A stretch of 39,117 bases of DNA from CBFDCQ01 sp965603355. Lineage in GTDB: Bacteria; Hydrogenedentota; CAZGCA01; CBFDCQ01. Positions within the stretch are counted from its first letter, which is position 1; each line of letters begins with the position of its first letter. The notes below the pieces were generated by a model. That model searched no databases, was not told the origin of the DNA, and was given only the letters and a program-made list of their open reading frames with translations. The stretch covers positions 1-39,117 of the forward strand of contig CBFDCQ010000026.1 in NCBI GenBank assembly GCA_965603355.1, given 5' to 3'. The position numbers and the translations under genes are program-made. This document shows, in pieces, positions 30,701 to 39,078 of this stretch.

Positions 30701-31669
30701 AAGGGCGAGCGAGTGAGCGCAAGGCGTGTCGGCACGGCGGACTACAGCGTGCTGAACATGCTTTACGTTAAGCGCGGCGCCGTTCAGGAGAAATTCGAGC
30801 GCATATTGGTAGCGGCTACCGCCGAGGAGGAACGCCTCGCCACGGAAAGGGATTCGGCGATCGACGTGATGAAAAAGGGCGACGAGCTGCCGCCCGGCGT
30901 ACTCAGGACGGTCAAAGTCTATGTTGCGACAAAACGTCGGTTGTCAGTTGGTGATAAGATGGCCGGACGCCACGGAAACAAGGGTGTTATCGCAAAGATA
31001 CTTCCCGAGGAGGACATGCCTTACTTGCCGGACGGCACGCCTGTCCAGATGGTGCTCAATCCGCTCGGCGTGCCGTCAAGGATGAACGTCGGCCAGATCC
31101 TTGAAACGCACCTTGGATGGGCGGCGCACGAGCTCGGAATAAAGATCGCTTCGCCCGTGTTCAATGGCGCGACTGAGGGCCAGATCAGAGAGTATTTTAC
31201 GAAGGCGGGCCTTCCGGAGGACGGGAAGGCTACTCTGTACGACGGGCGCACGGGTAGTCCGTTCGACCAGAAGGTGACGGTGGGGTACATCTACATGATG
31301 AAGCTTCTTCACCTCGTGGATGACAAGATACACGCCCGTTCGATCGGTCCGTATTCGCTGGTTACGCAGCAGCCGTTGGGAGGAAAAGCCCAACGTGGAG
31401 GTCAGCGGTTCGGCGAGATGGAGGTCTGGTCTTTGCAAGCGTATGGAGCGGCTCACACGCTTCAGGAGATGCTCACCATAAAGTCCGACGACGTAGCGGG
31501 TAGAACAAAGGCGTACGAGGCCATTGTGAAGGGTCAGAAAGAGCTTGAAATCGGCACGCCGGAATCGTTCAACGTCCTGGTTAAGGAGTTGCGCGGGTTG
31601 GGCCTGAATGTAAGCAAACTTGTCGAAGTTGAAGATGAATTAGGATTCGACCGCACTGAGGAGGAATGA
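27758..31669 (+). CDS. rpoB: DNA-directed RNA polymerase beta subunit
   Basis: A 1303-residue beta subunit, full length. I start at ATG 27758 because AGGAGG ends four bases before it; the frame is open 18 bases further up. Landmarks are [37 protein letters not shown], the rifampicin region [20 protein letters not shown] (about 488-510) with the usual sensitive residues, and [20 protein letters not shown]. Later blocks include [39 protein letters not shown] and [20 protein letters not shown]. Between residues about 920 and 1040 lies a charged coiled-coil-like insertion ([20 protein letters not shown] onward) at the place of the lineage-specific insertion of many diderm bacteria. It is followed three bases later by rpoC. 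No inteins or frameshifts are visible. Confidence 0.99.
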   Translation: [1303 protein letters not shown]

Positions 31670-31672
31670 GTC

Positions 31673-34600
31673 TTGGCTCGGTATGTTTCTACGGCTAGCG
31701 AGAAGTTCGACGCAATCTCAATTCGGATCGCCTCACCTGATGATATAAGAAAATGGTCGCGAGGTGAGGTGAAGAAACCCGAGACGATAAACTACAGAAC
31801 GTTCAAACCGGAGAAGGACGGACTGTTCTGTGAGCGCATTTTTGGTCCGGTCAAGGACTGGGAGTGCAGCTGCGGCAAGTACCGCAAAGTTAAACATCGC
31901 GGGATAACCTGTGACAGGTGCGGTGTTGAGATAACGGAATCCAAAGTCAGACGGGAACGAATGGCACACATAAACCTCGCCGTTCCGGTCACCCACATCT
32001 GGTTCTTGAAGAGCGGTTCCGGTTGCCTGAGCGCACTGCTCGACATGTCGATCAGGATTCTGGAACGAATAATATATTTTGAAGAGCGCATCGTTGTTGA
32101 TCCGGCCGACACGCCTTTGGAAGAGAAACAGCGTATGACCGAGGAGGAGTATCAGCAGGCGAGGGAGGATCACGGCAACGGGTTTGTCGCCAAGATGGGA
32201 GCCGAGGCGATCAAGGAGTTGCTCGAGAAGATCGACCTTGACGCTCTTGCGGTCGAGCTCCGGACGGAATTCAGCGAAGCGACCTCGGCACAGCGCAGAA
32301 AGAAGGCGAACAAGCGGCTTAGAATAGTCGAAGCCTTGCGCCACTCCGGCAACAACCCTTCGTGGATGGTGCTGGAAGTTGTTCCTGTGATACCTCCGGA
32401 CCTGAGGCCGCTGGTGCCTCTTGAAGGTGGCCGTTATGCTACGAGCGACCTGAACGATCTTTATAGGCGTGTGATCAACCGCAACAACAGGCTCAAGAGA
32501 CTGATGGAGTTGAGAGCGCCTGAAGTGATACTGCGGAACGAGAAGCGGATGTTGCAGGAGGCGGTTGACGCTCTGTTCGACAACGGCAGGCACGGGCGAG
32601 CTGTGCTCGGCACGGGAAACAGACCGCTGAAGTCGTTGAGCGACATGTTGAAGGGAAAACAGGGCAGATTCCGACAGAACTTGCTCGGCAAGAGGGTGGA
32701 TTACTCCGGCAGGTCCGTCATCGTCGTAGGACCCGAGCTGCAGCTGCATGAGTGCGGGTTGCCGAAACCGATGGCGTTGGAACTGTTTGAACCGTTCATA
32801 ATCAGGGAGCTCAAGGAACGCGGTTTCGCGACGACGATCAAAGCGGCGAAAAAGGCGATCGCGTCCGGTACATCGGAGGTCTGGGATATACTTGACGAGG
32901 TAATCACTGAGCATCCCGTTCTGCTGAACCGTGCTCCCACTTTGCACAGGCTGGGCATACAGGCGTTTCAACCCGTGTTGGTCGAGGGAAAGGCCATCAG
33001 GATACATCCGCTCGTCTGCGCGGCGTTTAACGCGGATTTCGACGGCGACCAGATGGCCGTGCACATACCGCTGTTCCCGGCGGCACAGCTCGAGGCCCGG
33101 TTGCTGATGCTGGCGACGAACAACATTTTCTCGCCGAGCAGCGGGAGGCCCATAGCGACACCCAGCCAGGACATCGTCCTGGGTATAGCCTATTTGACGC
33201 GGGCCGCCGAGGGTGCCAGGGGCGAGGGAAAAGTGTTCGTCGCAGAGTCCGACGTGGTGCTCGCTTACGAGTCCGGTCACGTTGATCTCCACGCGGCGAT
33301 CAAGCTTCATGTGGATGATGAGCTTGTTGAGACGACGGTGGGCCGCCTTGTTTTCCATAACTGCCTTCCGTCGGAAATTCCTCTATCGCGGGCTAATCAC
33401 AAGATGAATGGAGACGACCTGCGCGATCTCATCTCCTGGACTTTCAAACATCTGGGTCACGACAAGGTGGTGGAGCTGCTTGATGCCCTGAAGAACATAG
33501 GTTTCAAGTACGCCACGCTGGCCGGTATCTCGATCTCAATGGATGATATGCACATCCCGGACGAGAAGCTGGAGCTTATAGAGTCCGCCAACGCCCAGGT
33601 GGAAGAGATTGAGGAACAGTATCAGAACGGGTTGATTACCGAGGGCGAGAGGTACAACAAGATTGTGGACGTATGGACCAGGTGTACTGAGACAGTTGCC
33701 GACACGATGTTCGAACAGCTTGCCGTCGATAACAATGGATTCAACGGAATCTACATGATGTTCGATTCCGGTGCGCGGGGCAGCCGACAACAGATTCGGC
33801 AGCTTTCGGGAATGCGCGGTCTGATGGCGAAACCTTCCGGCGAGATTATTGAGTCGCCGATACTGTCAAACTTCAGGGAAGGACTGAGCGTCCTCGAGTA
33901 TTTCATATCAAGCCACGGCGCTCGAAAAGGTCTGGCGGACACCGCGCTTAAGACAGCCGATGCGGGCTATCTCACGCGCAGACTTATAGACGTTGCCCAG
34001 GACGTCATCGTAGATCAAGAGGACTGCGGTACTCTCAACGGGGTCACGGTTGAGGCGCTTGTGGAGGCCGGCGAGGAGGTTGAATCGCTTCAGGACAGGG
34101 TGGTCGGACGGACGGTGCTCGAGGACATACGCGTACCTGGAGTGAGCAAGAAGGTCATAGTCAGAGCCAATGAGGAGATAACCGAAGAGACCGCTGAAGA
34201 GATTGTGAAATACGGTATTGACAGCGTCAGAATCAGGTCTGCGCTGACGTGCGAGAGCAAACGCGGTGTGTGCGTAAGGTGCTACGGCAGAAACCTTGGC
34301 AGCGGCAAGACCGTTCAACTCGGCGAGGCGGTCGGGATAATAGCCGCTCAGTCAATTGGCGAGCCCGGCACGCAGCTCACGATGAGAACATTCCACGTTG
34401 GCGGAATAGCCAGCGGGCCGATGGAACAATCGCACGTTGAGGTGAAGAACGCCGGCAAGGTTCAGTATCGCGATCTGGAAACGGCGACCAATAGGAAAGG
34501 CGATCGCGTCGTGATCAGCAGGGGAGCCGAGGTCGCCGTGGTTGATGACAAGGGCAAGGAACTTGAAAGGCATCCCGCACCTACCGGGGCGGCCATTCAT

Positions 34601-35740
34601 TTCAAGGACGCCCAGCGCATAAAGAAGAGCAATCTGCTGCTCGAATGGGACCCCTACATCCGCTCGATCATCACCGAGACGAAGGGGACCGTCAAGTACG
34701 AGGACATGGTCGAGGACGTCACGATGCACGAGGAGCACGATCCGACCACCGGCGTTATCGAGCAGGTGATCATACCGCATAAAGAGGATCTGCACCCGCA
34801 GATATCCATAATTGAAAAGAAGAAGAAGGTTCTCGCGTTCTACCCCATTCCGTCAGGCGCTCACATAGTCGTCAAAGACGCCGAGAAGGTAGAGGCAGGT
34901 GATGTTCTCGCCAAGACTCCCAGGCAGATCAGCAAGACGAAGGATATTACCGGGGGATTGCCGCGGGTTGCCGAGTTGTTTGAGGCCAGAAAGCCCAAGG
35001 ATCCCGCCATCATATCCCACATTGACGGAGTGGTGGAGCTCAGCAGTTCCGGCAGGGGTATGAGGAAGATCAATATCTTGCCTAAAGTCGGCAAGGAGCG
35101 AGAGTACATCATACCGCACGGCAAGCATCTGAACGTGCACACGGGTGACAGGGTAAGTGCCGGGCAACGCCTGATCGACGGGCCCATAGTGCCTCAGGAC
35201 ATCCTGATGGTGCGCGGCGAAGAGGCACTCAGAATATACTTGCTTGAAGAGATCCAGGATGTGTACCGGCTGCAGGGTGTCAAGATCAATGCCAAACATA
35301 TTGAGATCATTATCCGTCAGATGCTGCGTAAGATAAGAATAGAATCTTCCGGAGACACGAGCTTCCTTGCGAACGAAGAGGTGGATAAGGTCGCGTTCCG
35401 AGAGGAAAACGAGCGCGTGGCCACAGATGGCGGCGAGCCGGCAACCGCGGAGCCACTGCTCCTGGGTATAACCAAAGCGTCGCTTGGGACGGAAAGCTTT
35501 ATTGCGGCGGCCTCGTTCCAGCAGACTACCAGGGTGCTGACGGACGCTGCGATGAGGGGCAAGACGGACAAGCTCAGAGGTCTGAAAGAGAATGTCATCA
35601 TAGGCCACTTGATCCCTGCGGGGACGGGCAGCGTGCATTACAGCGACACGGACTTGATTGTCGGGGAGCCGGACGAGGAGGAAGATGTAGTCTTCGCTGA
35701 GGAAGAGGAATTGGAGACGGAGGAGGAAGCCGTCGCGTGA
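31673..35740 (+). CDS. rpoC: DNA-directed RNA polymerase beta' subunit
   Basis: A 1355-residue beta' subunit. The start is TTG 31673, with GAGGAGG about eight bases before. The first zinc site is ECSCGKYRKVKHRG followed by TCDRCGVE (about 63-85). The active-site loop FNADFDGDQMAVH (about 452) holds the three aspartates that bind catalytic magnesium. The second zinc site is formed by DCGTLNG together with LTCESKRGVCVRCYG, and the trigger-loop region includes TQLTMRTFHVGGIASG. A domain between the trigger-loop region and KEDLHPQ fits the diderm insertion. The tail is very acidic (EEEELETEEEAVA). It is co-transcribed with rpoB, and a new promoter follows 18 bases after its stop. Confidence 0.99.
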   Translation: MARYVSTASEKFDAISIRIASPDDIRKWSRGEVKKPETINYRTFKPEKDGLFCERIFGPVKDWECSCGKYRKVKHRGITCDRCGVEITESKVRRERMAHINLAVPVTHIWFLKSGSGCLSALLDMSIRILERIIYFEERIVVDPADTPLEEKQRMTEEEYQQAREDHGNGFVAKMGAEAIKELLEKIDLDALAVELRTEFSEATSAQRRKKANKRLRIVEALRHSGNNPSWMVLEVVPVIPPDLRPLVPLEGGRYATSDLNDLYRRVINRNNRLKRLMELRAPEVILRNEKRMLQEAVDALFDNGRHGRAVLGTGNRPLKSLSDMLKGKQGRFRQNLLGKRVDYSGRSVIVVGPELQLHECGLPKPMALELFEPFIIRELKERGFATTIKAAKKAIASGTSEVWDILDEVITEHPVLLNRAPTLHRLGIQAFQPVLVEGKAIRIHPLVCAAFNADFDGDQMAVHIPLFPAAQLEARLLMLATNNIFSPSSGRPIATPSQDIVLGIAYLTRAAEGARGEGKVFVAESDVVLAYESGHVDLHAAIKLHVDDELVETTVGRLVFHNCLPSEIPLSRANHKMNGDDLRDLISWTFKHLGHDKVVELLDALKNIGFKYATLAGISISMDDMHIPDEKLELIESANAQVEEIEEQYQNGLITEGERYNKIVDVWTRCTETVADTMFEQLAVDNNGFNGIYMMFDSGARGSRQQIRQLSGMRGLMAKPSGEIIESPILSNFREGLSVLEYFISSHGARKGLADTALKTADAGYLTRRLIDVAQDVIVDQEDCGTLNGVTVEALVEAGEEVESLQDRVVGRTVLEDIRVPGVSKKVIVRANEEITEETAEEIVKYGIDSVRIRSALTCESKRGVCVRCYGRNLGSGKTVQLGEAVGIIAAQSIGEPGTQLTMRTFHVGGIASGPMEQSHVEVKNAGKVQYRDLETATNRKGDRVVISRGAEVAVVDDKGKELERHPAPTGAAIHFKDAQRIKKSNLLLEWDPYIRSIITETKGTVKYEDMVEDVTMHEEHDPTTGVIEQVIIPHKEDLHPQISIIEKKKKVLAFYPIPSGAHIVVKDAEKVEAGDVLAKTPRQISKTKDITGGLPRVAELFEARKPKDPAIISHIDGVVELSSSGRGMRKINILPKVGKEREYIIPHGKHLNVHTGDRVSAGQRLIDGPIVPQDILMVRGEEALRIYLLEEIQDVYRLQGVKINAKHIEIIIRQMLRKIRIESSGDTSFLANEEVDKVAFREENERVATDGGEPATAEPLLLGITKASLGTESFIAAASFQQTTRVLTDAAMRGKTDKLRGLKENVIIGHLIPAGTGSVHYSDTDLIVGEPDEEEDVVFAEEEELETEEEAVA

Positions 35741-35757
35741 GAAACTTAGCGTAGGGA

Positions 35758-35786
35758 TTGACACGGCCGATCCATTAGAGTATAAT
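35758..35786 (+). promoter_or_regulatory. Perfect-consensus sigma-70 promoter for the str operon
   Basis: TTGACA, 17 bases, TATAAT: an exact match to the bacterial housekeeping consensus. It lies between rpoC and rpsL and would allow rpsL-rpsG-fusA-tuf to be expressed apart from rpoBC. A short GCCT-AGAA-AGGC hairpin at 35823-35834 overlaps the likely ribosome site of rpsL. Confidence 0.85.
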
Positions 35787-35840
35787 AATAGTTTTGGTCA
35801 CACTAGATAGGGGATAGACTGGCCTAGAAAGGCTTTTGAA

Positions 35841-36212
35841 ATGCCCACTATAAACCAATTGGTGCGGCACGGTCGCACGAGAACGAAGAAGAAGTCGGGC
35901 TCACCTGCCCTGAGAGGATGTCCTCAGAAAAGAGGAGTCTGCGTGCGCGTGTCGACACTGACGCCGAAGAAGCCGAACTCTGCGTTGCGCAAGGTTGCGC
36001 GCGTGCGTTTGACAAACGGAGTGGAGGCGACCTGTTACATTCCCGGCATAGGGCACAACCTGCAGGAACATTCCATTGTGCTGGTTCGCGGCGGAAGAGT
36101 GAAGGATCTGCCAATGGTCCGATACCACATTGTACGCGGCGCTCTAGACACCATGGGCGTCCAGGATAGAGCCAAGAGTCGATCCAAGTACGGGGCAAAG
36201 AAACCGAAATAG
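35841..36212 (+). CDS. rpsL: 30S ribosomal protein S12
   Basis: A 123-residue S12, full length, beginning MPTINQLVRHGR. S12 lies at the decoding centre of the small subunit. The streptomycin-sensitive lysines are present: K43/K44 in TPKKPNSALRK and K88 in GGRVKDLP. The next residue departs from the normally invariant K-D-L-P-G: it is methionine (P91-M92). The C-terminus RSKYGAKKPK is ordinary. It is the first gene after the strong promoter and lies 18 bases before rpsG. Ribosome site AAAGG is about nine bases before the ATG. Confidence 0.98.
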   Translation: MPTINQLVRHGRTRTKKKSGSPALRGCPQKRGVCVRVSTLTPKKPNSALRKVARVRLTNGVEATCYIPGIGHNLQEHSIVLVRGGRVKDLPMVRYHIVRGALDTMGVQDRAKSRSKYGAKKPK

Positions 36213-36230
36213 GTAACCAGCCAGCTTATT

Positions 36231-36704
36231 ATGCCAAGAAGAAGAGTTGTAAAAAAGAAAGAGCCGCCTGCAGACCCGACGTACGGGAGCGTTGTCATAT
36301 CGCAGTTCATAAACAGCGTGATGCGTGCGGGGAAGAAAAGCACGGCGGAATCTATCGTGTACGGTGCTCTGGATCTCATGCGCGAGAAGACCGGTACGGA
36401 CGACGTGGCTGAGGTGTTCAGTCAGGCGGTGAGTAACGTGAAACCTCTCCTCGAGGTGAAATCGAGGCGGGTCGGCGGCTCAACGTACCAGATACCGATT
36501 GAGGTCTCTGCGGACCGCAGGATGAGCCTTGCAATGCGCTGGATAGTCCAGTTCGCGAAGAACAGGCCGGAAAAGACGATGAAGGAGCGGCTCAGCGCGG
36601 AACTGCTTGACTGCTACAACAACCAGGGCAACTCAGTGAAGAAGAAAGAGGATACCCACAGAATGGCGGAGGCCAACAAGGCTTTCGCTCATTATCGGTG
36701 GTAG
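36231..36704 (+). CDS. rpsG: 30S ribosomal protein S7
   Basis: A 157-residue S7, which nucleates assembly of the 30S head by binding 16S rRNA. Conserved blocks are MPRRRVVKKKEPPADPTYGS, VSQFINSVMRAGKKSTAESI-like sequence early on, SRRVGGSTYQIPIEVSADRR in the middle and NKAFAHYRW at the C-terminus. The length matches the bacterial norm. The gap to fusA is unusually long, about 225 bases. The ribosome site is weak (AGGTAA further upstream), which fits translational coupling with rpsL. Confidence 0.98.
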   Translation: MPRRRVVKKKEPPADPTYGSVVISQFINSVMRAGKKSTAESIVYGALDLMREKTGTDDVAEVFSQAVSNVKPLLEVKSRRVGGSTYQIPIEVSADRRMSLAMRWIVQFAKNRPEKTMKERLSAELLDCYNNQGNSVKKKEDTHRMAEANKAFAHYRW

Positions 36705-36929
36705 AATAGACACGGTTACGCCTCTCGTGGGAGGTCGCAGCCGATGAAAGAGGGTCGACGCGTCAGGGATGTGTGTATGGGGCGACGACCTTGAAGGAGT
36801 GGGCACGCGCCCTGATGCGGCGGGTGCTGAGACAGATAACCTGATGCCCATGGAACAAGCTCTAGCAGCCTTGTTTGGTTTAATTGGTTTTTTTGGGTGT
36901 TGCTTTGAAAAGGCAAAGGATTCGTTAAG
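36705..36929 (+). other. Leader region between rpsG and fusA
   Basis: 225 bases without a gene. AACAAG (36853-36858) and CTTGTT (36869-36874) can pair, followed by T-rich sequence TTTAATTGGTTTTTTTGG. This looks like a weak terminator or attenuator before fusA, but the stem is only six pairs. Confidence 0.35.
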
Positions 36930-39023
36930 TTGTCAGCAAGGTTTCCTTCGGAAAAGACCCGAAATATCGGGATTATGGCGCATATTGACGCCGGCAAGAC
37001 CACGCTCACGGAGCGGGTACTGTTCTACGCTGGCAAGATATACAAGATGGGAGAAGTCCACGACGGTACCGCCGAGATGGATTGGATGGTTCAGGAACGC
37101 GAGCGCGGGATTACGATCACCTCCGCAGCTACGACTTTCGAGTGGCGTGACCATCGCATAAATCTAATAGACACACCGGGCCATGTGGACTTCACCGTCG
37201 AGGTTGAGCGCAGTCTGAGAGTCCTCGACGGCGTAATAGCGGTTTTCTGCGCGGTGGCGGGTGTCGAGCCGCAATCAGAGACGGTCTGGCGACAAGCAGA
37301 CAAGTACCGCATCCCGCGAATCGCGTTCGTCAACAAAATGGATCGTCCAGGCGCCGATTATTTCGGCGCCTTACGCATGATCAGGGACAAACTGGGAGGA
37401 ATCAGCCTGCCGGTGCAGTTACCGTTGGGCGAAGAGGAGAGTTTCATCGGTGTTGTTGACCTTGTAGAGATGAACGCGTGCGTGTTTGACGCGGAAGAAG
37501 GGCTTGGAGCCCAGTACAGGGTCACGGAGATACCGGACGAGATGCGTGAAACATCTGAAAAACACAGGTCGGAGCTGGTAGCTACCGTGGCGGACTACGA
37601 CGAAGCGGTCGGCGATAAGTATCTGCACGGGCTCGAGGTGACCCCGGAGGAGCTGCGGCGCGCGATACGGACTGCGACCCTTGACGTCCGATTCGTTCCC
37701 GTGATGTGCGGAGCAGCGTTGCGCAACAAGGGTGTTCAGCCGGTTTTGGATGCCGTGGTTGACTACTTGCCCTCACCGTCCGATGTTCCGCCGGTCGAGG
37801 GGACGGAGCTCCGGGACGGCAAGAAAACGACGCGCGGCGCGTCGGACGATGAACCGTTCTGCGGGCTTGCTTTCAAGATAGTGACCGACCCGCACGTTGG
37901 CAAACTGGCCTTCATACGAGTTTATTCGGGAAAGCTTGCGACCCGCACGAAGGTGCTGAACAGCGGGTCTCGCAAGAAGGAGCGCATAGCGCGTCTACTG
38001 AGGATGCACGCGAACGATAGAGAGGAGATCGACGCTGCATACAGCGGCGATATAGTTGCTGCTGTCGGGGCAAAATTCACGACCACGGGAGACACCTTGT
38101 GCGATATAGGACATCCGATATCGCTGGAGTCGATGGACTTCCCGGACCCTGTGATATTCATTGCGATAGAGCCCAAGACTAAAGCGGACGAAGACAAGCT
38201 GGCGACGACGCTGTCAAGACTGTCGGAGGAGGACCCGACGTTCAAGGTCAGGACCGACGAGGAGACCGGCCAGACCATCATCAGCGGAATGGGCGAGCTC
38301 CACCTTGAAGTGTTGGTTGACAGGATGAAACGCGAGTTCAACATTCATGCAAATGTGGGCAGGCCGCAGGTAGCCTACAGAGAGACGATTACCGAAACGG
38401 TGGAGGACGTCCAGGGCAAGTTCGTAAAGCAGAGCGGCGGTCGCGGTCAGTACGGGCACGTCATCCTTCTCATCGAGCCCGGGCTGAGCGGCTCCGGTGT
38501 AGTGTTCGTTGACGAGATCCGAGGTGGCGACGTTCCCAAGGAATACATCCCTGCCGTGGAGGCCGGGGTGCGCGAGGCGGCGGAGAGCGGTATAGTCGCA
38601 GGATATTCCGTTGTGGATGTGCGAGTCACGGCTACCGGAGGCTCGTATCACGAAGTGGATTCATCCGATTTGGCGTTTAGGATAGCCGGTTCCATGGGCT
38701 TCCGCGAGGGAGCACGCCGGGCGAAACCCGTCCTGCTGGAACCGGTGATGGCAGTGGAGATCGTGCTGCCCGAGAAGTTCCTTGGCGACGTCATAGGCGA
38801 TTTGAACGCACGGCGCGCCAAGATAGAGGAGATGATTCCCAAGGGCGACTCCCGTGTCGTGACGGCGCGGGTGCCGCTTGCAGAGATGTTTGGGTATGCA
38901 ACGGACCTGAGATCGAGAACTCAGGGAAGGGCATCATATACTATGCAGTTTGGCCAGTACTGTGAAGTACCCGAGAGCGTATTTGACCGGATTGTGGAGA
39001 AAAGCGTTGTCGGCATATGCTGA
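36930..39023 (+). CDS. fusA: Elongation factor G
   Basis: A 697-residue EF-G, the GTPase that moves tRNAs and mRNA through the ribosome. The start is TTG 36930, supported by the match of MSARFPSEKTRNIGIMAHID to other EF-G N-termini and by AAAGGA upstream. G motifs are AHIDAGKTT (P-loop), RGITITSAAT (switch I), DTPGHVDFT (G3) and NKMDRPGA (G4). Domain III-IV blocks include GMGELHLEVLVDRMKREF and SGGRGQYGHV, and the C-terminal domain V includes EPVMAVEIVLPEKFLGDVIG. It looks like the canonical translocation factor (EF-G1). Its neighbour downstream is tuf, 55 bases away, as in the classical str operon. Confidence 0.98.
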   Translation: MSARFPSEKTRNIGIMAHIDAGKTTLTERVLFYAGKIYKMGEVHDGTAEMDWMVQERERGITITSAATTFEWRDHRINLIDTPGHVDFTVEVERSLRVLDGVIAVFCAVAGVEPQSETVWRQADKYRIPRIAFVNKMDRPGADYFGALRMIRDKLGGISLPVQLPLGEEESFIGVVDLVEMNACVFDAEEGLGAQYRVTEIPDEMRETSEKHRSELVATVADYDEAVGDKYLHGLEVTPEELRRAIRTATLDVRFVPVMCGAALRNKGVQPVLDAVVDYLPSPSDVPPVEGTELRDGKKTTRGASDDEPFCGLAFKIVTDPHVGKLAFIRVYSGKLATRTKVLNSGSRKKERIARLLRMHANDREEIDAAYSGDIVAAVGAKFTTTGDTLCDIGHPISLESMDFPDPVIFIAIEPKTKADEDKLATTLSRLSEEDPTFKVRTDEETGQTIISGMGELHLEVLVDRMKREFNIHANVGRPQVAYRETITETVEDVQGKFVKQSGGRGQYGHVILLIEPGLSGSGVVFVDEIRGGDVPKEYIPAVEAGVREAAESGIVAGYSVVDVRVTATGGSYHEVDSSDLAFRIAGSMGFREGARRAKPVLLEPVMAVEIVLPEKFLGDVIGDLNARRAKIEEMIPKGDSRVVTARVPLAEMFGYATDLRSRTQGRASYTMQFGQYCEVPESVFDRIVEKSVVGIC

Positions 39024-39078
39024 GTGGATGTCGCGCACTCGATTCTGGCGCGAGGAATTGACGGAGGCGTGATAGGAG

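Noticed and set aside
31733..33358. Long open frame antisense to rpoC (about 540 codons), and similar antisense frames in rpoB and the methyltransferase
   Set aside because: They overlap strongly conserved genes on the other strand, have no family motifs, and arise from GC-rich codon use.
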